Source: Candidatus Poribacteria bacterium | GTDB lineage: Bacteria; Poribacteria; WGA-4E; WGA-3G | Assembly: GCA_028818995.1 (NCBI GenBank) | Contig: JAPPMR010000287.1 | Span: 1 to 6,316 of the forward strand | Direction of reading: 5' to 3' | DNA length: 6,316 bases | In this document: positions 1 through 4,760 of the stretch, piece by piece | How the letters are laid out: every line of letters starts with the position of its first letter | Numbering within the stretch: position 1 is the stretch's first letter | Made by a program: the position numbers and the translations under genes | Notes under the pieces: model-generated | The model's database searches: none | Told to the model about the DNA's origin: nothing | Seen by the model: the letters and a program-made list of their open reading frames with translations, nothing else

Positions 1-1051
1 CAACACCTTGCCTATTCTTTCAAACGTCCTTATCCGTGCACAAGATGGTAATATTGAATTAGCAGCTACCGATTTGGAAGTTGGCATCAAAGTCAAAGTC
101 GCTGGCACTATCACAGAAGAGGGAACAACCACAGTTTCTGCTAAAAAATTGGTAGATATTGTTAGAGAATTACCAGATAAGACTATTAACATGGTTACTA
201 CTGCAAATCACCGTGTAGAACTTACTTGCGGAGATGGTGTCTATAAAATAATTGGACTTTCCGATGAAGATTTTCCCGAACTGCCATCTGCTGAAGGGGA
301 CGGTGCAACGATTGATGGAGAAACCTTGTGTTCTATTATTCACAAAACAGAATTTGCGGCATCCAGAGAGGAGTTTCGATACTATCTGAATGGTCTTTAT
401 TTTAATCTTCTTGAAGATAAAACTGAAGTGGTTGGTACCGATGCTATCAGGCACCTGGCGTTGGCATATTGTGCATCCTTTAAAACGTCCGAAGATGTGG
501 ACGGATTCATCGTACCGCTGAAGGCTGTAAAAGAGATTGAACGCACCTTTGCCGATTCCCCCAATGTTAAGATTTTATTGCTCAAGAATCAAATTTTATT
601 TGCCAATGATAACGCGACCTTAACGACACGATTGGTAGAAGGTGATTATCCACCTTATCAGTCGATCATTCCAGAATCTTCTGAGGGCCGTGTGGTTGTT
701 CCAAAAGAGGCTTTCTTGCGCGCCACGCGACGGGTCGCTTTGTTGTCTGATCCAAAAAATTTTACGGTCTGTTTAGATATAGACACCGAACAGATTCGAA
801 TTTCAGCTCAGGCCCCTGAACTTGGCGAGGCACATGAAACGATTGCTGTAGAATCAGGTACAGGCGGTGTCCGAATCGGTTTAGACGCACGAGTTCTTGC
901 AGACATACTGGCACATATTGAGGCGGAATCCTTAATACTTGAGTTTTCTGGAGAAGTAAGTCCGGTTCTCGTTAAACCTGTCGGTGATGATGGACATATC
1001 TGCATCATCATGCCGATGCGCATAGAGACATCTTTACAATCAGAATCTTAA
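1..1051 (+). CDS. dnaN: DNA polymerase III beta subunit (sliding clamp), copy 1, 5' end missing
   Basis: DnaN forms a ring-shaped homodimer around DNA that tethers polymerase III and many repair proteins through a hydrophobic pocket. The frame is open from the window edge. Base 1 is the last base of the codon matching R24 of copies 2 and 3, so 24 codons are missing and the full protein would be about 373 aa. A TTG at 8 is internal, not the start. All three clamp domains are present in order. Visible hallmarks are TLPILSNVLI, ATDLEVGI, FRYYLNGLYF, TRRVALLSDPK and the C-terminal MPMRI (1010-1024). This is the most canonical of the three copies. It keeps the RYYLNG strand and the proline matching E. 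coli P242 (codon 650-652). Two oddities: the usual TDGHRLA pocket motif reads TDAIRHLA, one residue longer (436-456), and eight residues (ETSLQSES) follow the usual C-terminus. Family assignment is very secure; whether it is the main replicative clamp is inferred. Confidence 0.96.
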   Translation, partial: NTLPILSNVLIRAQDGNIELAATDLEVGIKVKVAGTITEEGTTTVSAKKLVDIVRELPDKTINMVTTANHRVELTCGDGVYKIIGLSDEDFPELPSAEGDGATIDGETLCSIIHKTEFAASREEFRYYLNGLYFNLLEDKTEVVGTDAIRHLALAYCASFKTSEDVDGFIVPLKAVKEIERTFADSPNVKILLLKNQILFANDNATLTTRLVEGDYPPYQSIIPESSEGRVVVPKEAFLRATRRVALLSDPKNFTVCLDIDTEQIRISAQAPELGEAHETIAVESGTGGVRIGLDARVLADILAHIEAESLILEFSGEVSPVLVKPVGDDGHICIIMPMRIETSLQSES

Positions 1052-1078
1052 GTAATATTTGCAAGTTATGAGAAGGGA

Positions 1079-1084
1079 TATAAT
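1079..1084 (+). promoter_or_regulatory. Possible internal -10 element upstream of dnaN copy 2
   Basis: A perfect TATAAT lies in the 62-base gap between clamp copies 1 and 2, 29 bases before the copy 2 ATG, a sensible distance for transcription start plus a short leader. No good -35 accompanies it. The best candidates are TTTGCA at 1058-1063 (spacer 15) and TTGCAA at 1059-1064 (spacer 14), each matching four of six consensus bases at short spacing. AT-rich gaps produce such hexamers by chance, so this is only a candidate for independent expression of copies 2 and 3. Confidence 0.3.
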
Positions 1085-1113
1085 ACGAATCTGAATAAAT
1101 AGAGATTATTGCT

Positions 1114-2220
1114 ATGGAACTCGCTTTTGAAAAAGATGAACTCTTATATACTCTACAGACGGTTCAAGGTGTGGCAAGTGGGCGTAATACGCTACCTATT
1201 CTTTCGAATGTTCTCATTCGCGCACAAGATGGAAACATTGAATTGGCAGCTACCGATTTAGGGGTTGGCATTAGAGTCAAAGTGGTTGGCACAATCAGAC
1301 AAGAAGGAGCAGTCACGGTTCCCGCAAAAAAAATGACAGATATCGTCAGAGAATTACCTGAAAATAAGACAATAAACCTTGTTACAACCGCAAATGACCG
1401 TATTGAACTCACTTGTGGTGACGGTGTTTACAAAGTTATCGGGCTTTCCGATGAGGAGTTTCCAGAACTGCCATCCGCCGACAAAAACGGAATAACCATT
1501 GATGGAGAAATGCTGAGGTCTGTTATCCGCAAAACCGCATTTGCCGCATCTGCAGAAGAGGTGCGGTATTTAGTGAACAGCCTCTATTTCAACTTTTTTG
1601 ACGATAGAACTGAAGTAGTTGGGGCAGACGTACCAATGCTCGCAATTGCAAAATTTGAACCTATAAAGGTTTTTAAAGATGTTACTGGATTTATTGTGCC
1701 ACTAAAGGCTATCAAAGAAATTGAACGAATCTTTGTAAATTCCTCTGAAGTCAAGATTTCACACTTAAATAATCAAATTATTTTTAGTGACGACAATTCT
1801 ACCTTGATGGCACGATTAGTAGAAGGAGACTATCTAAAATATCAGGCGATCATTCCCGAATCTTCTAAGGGACGCGCGGTCGTATCAAAGGAAGCAATCT
1901 TACGTGCAACACGCCGTGTCGCGTTGCTTTCGGATCCTAAGTTTTTTTCAATCTCTATTGAGATAGACCCTGCACAGATTCGGATTTCAGCGAAAACGCC
2001 TGAACTTGGCGAAGCACATGAGACACTTCCGGTGGAATCGGGCACTGGAAGCGCACAAATCAATTTAGATGCTCGGGTCATAACCGATGTATTCGCACAT
2101 ATTGAAACGGAATCTCTCATATTAGAATTTTCTGGAGAGTTTACCCCTTTTGTTGTTAAACCTGTGGGTGATGATGGACATATCTGTATCATTATGTCGT
2201 TACATAAGCCTAATTATTAA
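1114..2220 (+). CDS. dnaN: DNA polymerase III beta subunit (sliding clamp) paralog, copy 2, pocket residues altered
   Basis: This is a complete 368-aa clamp protein, close to the 366 aa of E. coli DnaN, with N-terminal (about 1-120), middle (about 130-245) and C-terminal (about 246-368) clamp domains. The ATG at 1114 fits the family N-terminus (MELAFEKDELL, with R24 in SGRNTLPIL). The ribosome site is weak (AGAGA at 1101-1105). By eye it is about 70% identical to copy 3. The fold-forming regions are kept, but peptide-pocket positions are not. The TDGHRL equivalent reads ADVPML (171-176), RYYLNG reads RYLVNS (151-156), the P242 equivalent is L241, and the MPMRL terminus is replaced by MSLHK followed by PNY. 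It therefore probably binds clamp partners weakly or binds different ones. The frame is intact, which argues against a pseudogene. It lies 62 bases after copy 1 and 28 before copy 3, so co-transcription is likely. The family is secure; the role is unknown. Confidence 0.95.
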   Translation: MELAFEKDELLYTLQTVQGVASGRNTLPILSNVLIRAQDGNIELAATDLGVGIRVKVVGTIRQEGAVTVPAKKMTDIVRELPENKTINLVTTANDRIELTCGDGVYKVIGLSDEEFPELPSADKNGITIDGEMLRSVIRKTAFAASAEEVRYLVNSLYFNFFDDRTEVVGADVPMLAIAKFEPIKVFKDVTGFIVPLKAIKEIERIFVNSSEVKISHLNNQIIFSDDNSTLMARLVEGDYLKYQAIIPESSKGRAVVSKEAILRATRRVALLSDPKFFSISIEIDPAQIRISAKTPELGEAHETLPVESGTGSAQINLDARVITDVFAHIETESLILEFSGEFTPFVVKPVGDDGHICIIMSLHKPNY

Positions 2221-2248
2221 TACTTAAAAATAAATAGGAGCGATTGGA

Positions 2249-3352
2249 ATGGAACTTACTTTTGGAAAAGATGAACTCTTTTATGCACTACAAATTGTTC
2301 AAGGTGTGGCAAGTGGACGCAACACCTTGCCTATTCTTTCAAACGTCCTTATACGCGCGCAAGATGGGAACATTGAATGCGCGGCTACCGATTTAGAAGT
2401 TGGTATCAGAATCAAAGTTGAGGGCACTATCGTTGAAGAGGGCTCAATCACAGTTTCTGCTAAAAAATTGACAGACATCGTGAGAGAATTACCCAGCGAT
2501 GAGACAATAAACCTTGTTACAACCGCAAATGACCGTATAGAACTAACTTGTGGTGACGGCGTTTACAAGGTTATTGGTATTTCTGATGAAGAGTTTCCAG
2601 AACTCCCTTCTGCTGACGGAGAAGGCACTACCATTGACGGTGAATCCTTATGTGGTGTTATCCGGAAAACAGCGTTTGCTGCATCTACAGAAGAATTTCA
2701 GTACCAACTAAACGGTCTCTATTTCGACCTCTTTGAAGATAAAACTGTAGTAGTTGGTACTGATAGATATTCTCTCGCGTTAACGCATTGTCAACCTATC
2801 AGGACATCCGAGGATGTTGATGGAATCATCGTACCACTGAAGGCTGTCAGGGAAATTGCTCGTGTTTTTGAAAATTCTCCTGAAGTGAAGATTATACATG
2901 CCAAGAATCAACTTCTATTTGCTGATGGTAATGCCACCTTGACAACACGTTTGATAGAAGGTGAATATCAACCATACCAAAAAGTGATTCGAGAGTCTTC
3001 TGAGGGGCGTGCGGTTGTATCAAAGGAAGCAATCTTACGTGCAACACGCCGCGTGGCTTTACTTTCAAATCCAAAAAGTTTCGCTATCAGTTTTGAGATA
3101 GATCCCGAACAGATTCGAATTTCAACCGAGACACCTGAACTTGGTGAAGCGCATGAAACGCTCGCAGTAGAGTCTGGCACAGGAAGTGTGCGAATCGGTT
3201 TGGATGCTCAAAGACTAATAGAGATATTCGCACATATCGAAGCGGAATCTGTCGTTTTAGAGTTTGAGGGAGAGCATAATTTCCTTATAGTGAAACCTCC
3301 TGGTGATGATGTACACATGTGTTTCATTGGACCGATACGTTTGAAATCCTAA
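2249..3352 (+). CDS. dnaN: DNA polymerase III beta subunit (sliding clamp) paralog, copy 3, pocket residues altered
   Basis: This is a complete 367-aa clamp with all three domains. The ATG at 2249 is supported by AGGAG at 2236-2240, eight bases upstream and the best ribosome site of the array, and by alignment with copy 2 from residue 1 (R24 in SGRNTLPIL). Pocket-lining positions differ from both the canonical clamp and copy 2. TDGHRL reads TDRYSL (171-176), RYYLNG reads QYQLNG (151-156), the P242 equivalent is Q241, and the terminus reads GPIRL (361-365) plus KS, so the pocket methionine matching E. coli M362 is glycine. A proline kept in copies 1 and 2 in IIPESS is arginine here (VIRESS, 246-251). 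It is the last gene of the array and is followed by a structured, gene-free spacer. The sequence is intact, so it is probably expressed. It could be a specialised or partner clamp, or a clamp with altered inhibitor sensitivity; the sequence does not decide. Confidence 0.95.
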   Translation: MELTFGKDELFYALQIVQGVASGRNTLPILSNVLIRAQDGNIECAATDLEVGIRIKVEGTIVEEGSITVSAKKLTDIVRELPSDETINLVTTANDRIELTCGDGVYKVIGISDEEFPELPSADGEGTTIDGESLCGVIRKTAFAASTEEFQYQLNGLYFDLFEDKTVVVGTDRYSLALTHCQPIRTSEDVDGIIVPLKAVREIARVFENSPEVKIIHAKNQLLFADGNATLTTRLIEGEYQPYQKVIRESSEGRAVVSKEAILRATRRVALLSNPKSFAISFEIDPEQIRISTETPELGEAHETLAVESGTGSVRIGLDAQRLIEIFAHIEAESVVLEFEGEHNFLIVKPPGDDVHMCFIGPIRLKS

Positions 3353-3377
3353 AGAACTGTTTTGGGTGAAATTCTTG

Positions 3378-3437
3378 ATAGTTGGCAGTCAACTATAGGA
3401 AAAGAGATAACCTCTTTCTAAAAACTAAATGCCAACT
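3378..3437. repeat. Nested inverted repeats after the clamp array
   Basis: Two alternative folds are visible 25 bases beyond the copy 3 stop. One is a compact hairpin at 3378-3396 with arms ATAGTTG and CAACTAT around a 5-base loop. The other is an outer pair AGTTGGCA (3380-3387) with TGCCAACT (3430-3437), enclosing an inner hairpin AAAGAG (3401-3406) with CTCTTT (3412-3417). There is no run of T residues directly after either, so it is not a classical intrinsic terminator, but it could slow or end transcription of the clamp genes or be part of a dispersed genomic repeat. Confidence 0.45.
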
Positions 3438-3464
3438 GCCGAGAGTTGTCCGACAGTATGGTGT

Positions 3465-3485
3465 GGTTAATTTACTTCTATCCCA
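3465..3485. repeat. Left copy of 21-base direct repeat
   Basis: This 21-base stretch recurs at 3684-3704 with one mismatch (A3480 versus G3699). On the minus strand it would encode G-I-E-V-N-stop, against the real dehydrogenase end G-T-E-V-N-stop. It is therefore a second, unused copy of that gene's 3' tip, 219 bases away. The simplest reading is a duplicated target site left by insertion of the unit between the two copies. Confidence 0.6.
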
Positions 3486-3519
3486 TAGGTGACAATTTAG
3501 TGCCTGATTTCTTGTTGGA

Positions 3520-3534
3520 GGGCTTTGTAAGCCC
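3520..3534. other. Short hairpin GGGCTT/AAGCCC
   Basis: A perfect six-base stem with a three-base TGT loop inside the candidate insertion. No T-run follows closely on either strand. It belongs to the internal structure of the unit; no independent function can be assigned. Confidence 0.4.
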
Positions 3535-3571
3535 GATATTTTGAGATTTAAGTAGTTAAAATCCAAATCAA

Positions 3572-3598
3572 CGATGAATACGCGTATGGTATTCATCG
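3572..3598. other. 10-base-pair hairpin in convergent spacer
   Basis: The arms CGATGAATAC (3572-3581) and GTATTCATCG (3589-3598) are perfect reverse complements around a seven-base loop. It lies between the converging clamp array and dehydrogenase gene and could help end transcription from either side, but a T-rich tail is not clear. It may equally be a structural part of the candidate insertion. Confidence 0.5.
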
Positions 3599-3604
3599 GG
3601 GTTG

Positions 3605-3637
3605 AAAACCCGCAGCATGCCAAAAGCGCATGCTGCG
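3605..3637 (-). terminator. Possible terminator for the dehydrogenase gene
   Basis: A perfect ten-base stem, CGCAGCATGC (3611-3620) with GCATGCTGCG (3628-3637), has a seven-base loop. Read on the minus strand it begins 49 bases after the dehydrogenase stop and is followed by GGTTTTC, giving a short T-run (complement of 3605-3608). The stem is strong but the T-run is short, so intrinsic termination is plausible rather than clear. If the surrounding insertion hypothesis is right, the element supplied it. Confidence 0.35.
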
Positions 3638-3683
3638 TTGATTCACTCCAACAATGGGATATATCCTTAAGTTGACACTTATA

Positions 3684-3704
3684 GGTTAATTTACTTCTGT
3701 CCCA
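3684..3704. repeat. Right copy of 21-base direct repeat, overlapping the dehydrogenase 3' end
   Basis: Near-identical to 3465-3485 (20 of 21). This copy contains the functional last codons (G-T-E-V-N) and TAA stop of the minus-strand dehydrogenase, so it is the likely original, with the distal copy created by duplication. Confidence 0.6.
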
Positions 3705-4603
3705 GACATCTGCTCTAACGCAAGCAGTAAGGCTTGTGTGCCTAAGCGTCCATGTCCCTGAGCTTGCACGGCGGTATAAAGCTGATGCACCAATGCCAAC
3801 CCTGGGAGACTCAGGTTCATTTTTCTTGCCTCATCCAAAGCGATACTCATATCTTTGATGAAGTGTTCCACAAAGAAGCCTGGATCGAAGTCGCGCTTAA
3901 GAACGCGCGGTGCTAAGTTATCTAACGACCAGCAGGCAGCCGCCCCACCACTGATTGAGGATAACATCGTTTCCAGATCCAAACCCGCTTTGTGACCATA
4001 GATTAAACCTTCACAAACGCCAATCATTGTGCCAGAGATAGTAATCTGATTACACATTTTGGTATGCTGTCCCGCACCCGCACCACCTTGATGAACAATG
4101 TTTTTGCCCATAGCAGAGAAGAGCGGCATAACTGCCTGCACGGCGGCTTCGTCGCCGCCCACCATAATAGAGAGGCGTGCTTCTCGCGCACCTACATCTC
4201 CACCTGAAACAGGCGCATCCACGGAGGCAACACCTTGTTCATTAGCCTCAGCGTAAATCTCTTGTGCCAGAGATGGTTCAGTTGTTGTCATATCTACGAC
4301 GATGCTTCCAGCTTTTGCTCCATTCAGAATACCGCTATCACCGAGATATACCTCACGTACATCGGGTGGAAATCCAACGATGGTAAAGATTACATCAGAA
4401 GTAGATGCGACTTCACTCGGTGAATCTGCCCATGTAGCACCAGCATCAATCAGAGGTTGTGCCTTAGATTTAGTGCGGTTGTAGACAGTCATGCCGTATC
4501 CAAGGTCCATTAAGTGCTGACACATCCAACGACCCATCACACCAGTCCCAATCCAACCAAGTTTTGTAGTTTTAGGATCAACTTTTTCAATACTATTTGC
4601 CAT
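3686..4603 (-). CDS. NAD(P)-dependent 3-hydroxyisobutyrate dehydrogenase / beta-hydroxyacid dehydrogenase family oxidoreductase
   Basis: This 305-aa cytoplasmic enzyme belongs to the family that includes 3-hydroxyisobutyrate dehydrogenase and tartronate semialdehyde reductase, which interconvert beta-hydroxyacids and their semialdehydes. The Rossmann motif GWIGTGVMG is at 16-24. NRT at 42-44 follows the second strand, and its arginine favours NADPH over NADH by family precedent. The substrate motif DAPVSGG is at 129-135. The catalytic-helix motif G-A-G-Q-H-T-K-M-C-N spans 176-185, with catalytic K182 and N185. A conserved KD pair (250-251) lies in the C-terminal all-helical domain. Length is normal, with about 15 extra residues before the Rossmann fold. 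The ATG at 4603 is preceded by AAAGGAG (complement of 4608-4614), four bases away, a strong ribosome site. The gene converges on the clamp array, and its last codons lie in a repeat duplicated downstream. The exact substrate cannot be read from the sequence. Confidence 0.93.
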   Translation of the reverse strand: MANSIEKVDPKTTKLGWIGTGVMGRWMCQHLMDLGYGMTVYNRTKSKAQPLIDAGATWADSPSEVASTSDVIFTIVGFPPDVREVYLGDSGILNGAKAGSIVVDMTTTEPSLAQEIYAEANEQGVASVDAPVSGGDVGAREARLSIMVGGDEAAVQAVMPLFSAMGKNIVHQGGAGAGQHTKMCNQITISGTMIGVCEGLIYGHKAGLDLETMLSSISGGAAACWSLDNLAPRVLKRDFDPGFFVEHFIKDMSIALDEARKMNLSLPGLALVHQLYTAVQAQGHGRLGTQALLLALEQMSGTEVN

Positions 4604-4621
4604 GATTCTCCTTTCGGGTAA

Positions 4622-4650
4622 AGTATCAATGATAATAGATTATCGGTCAA
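4622..4650 (-). promoter_or_regulatory. Candidate sigma-70-type promoter of the dehydrogenase gene
   Basis: On the minus strand TTGACC (complement of 4645-4650, five of six to the -35 consensus) is followed after exactly 17 bases by GATACT (complement of 4622-4627, four of six to the -10 consensus). Transcription would start a few bases before the AAAGGAG ribosome site, giving a very short leader. Position and spacing are good; the -10 is only moderate. Confidence 0.42.
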
Positions 4651-4697
4651 GGGTATATGATAACATACATTCTTTACCGACTACTGAAAACCGATAA
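4640..4697. repeat. Inverted repeat in the spacer upstream of the dehydrogenase gene
   Basis: TTATCGGT (4640-4647) and ACCGATAA (4690-4697) are perfect reverse complements. The left arm overlaps the candidate -35 region of the dehydrogenase promoter. It could be an operator or part of a dispersed spacer repeat; the adjoining GATAAC and GATAGC units at 4693-4705 look like low-grade repetition. The rest of the 152-base spacer (4604-4755) shows no gene. Confidence 0.3.
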
Positions 4698-4731
4698 CTG
4701 ATAGCCATTTACACAGTTCTGTCCTTTTATC

Positions 4732-4760
4732 CTTGAGTTTTGCTATTAGGCGAACTCAAG
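4732..4760. other. Hairpin overlapping the stop codon of the membrane protein gene
   Basis: CTTGAGTT (4732-4739) and AACTCAAG (4753-4760) form a perfect eight-base stem around a 13-base loop. One arm includes the TGA stop of the minus-strand membrane protein gene. On the minus strand the hairpin is followed by GATAAAAGG, with no T-run, so it is a poor intrinsic terminator. It may protect the transcript end or be incidental. Confidence 0.3.

Larger units (their letters stand above)
3485..3683. mobile_element. Candidate small non-autonomous (MITE-like) insertion, hairpin-rich
   Basis: This unit of about 200 bases sits between the two 21-base direct repeats. Its ends are imperfect inverted repeats: ATAGGTGACAATTTA at 3485-3499 against the reverse complement of 3668-3682 (ATAAGTGTCAACTTA), 12 of 15 matching. 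No convincing protein is encoded inside. It contains three perfect hairpins (3520-3534, 3572-3598, 3611-3637) and a 10-base palindrome, GGATATATCC (3657-3666). Terminal inverted repeats, flanking duplication and absence of a transposase together fit a MITE or a deletion remnant of an insertion sequence. The duplication is longer than most insertion sequences leave, so the transposase family cannot be named. A purely structural intergenic repeat is the alternative. Confidence 0.45.

Noticed and set aside
8..1051. TTG at position 8 as the start of clamp copy 1
   Set aside because: The frame is open to base 1 and aligns with codon 25 onward of copies 2 and 3; the true start lies before the window.
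1114..3352. Clamp copies 2 and 3 as pseudogenes
   Set aside because: Both have full-length, uninterrupted frames of normal clamp length, plausible starts and conserved structural segments. Changed pocket residues alone do not make them broken genes.
1..3352. The three clamp genes as a CRISPR-like or simple tandem DNA repeat
   Set aside because: The repeat unit is a full gene of about 1.1 kb with codon-level divergence, which is paralogous duplication and not a short repeat array.
3393..3623. A 76-codon minus-strand open frame in the convergent spacer
   Set aside because: It runs through hairpins and the repeat-bounded unit, has no family resemblance I recognise and no convincing ribosome site; it is probably chance.
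4732..4760. Strong intrinsic terminator after the membrane protein gene
   Set aside because: The stem is good, but neither strand has a T-run after it and one arm overlaps the stop codon, so only a weak structural call is justified.
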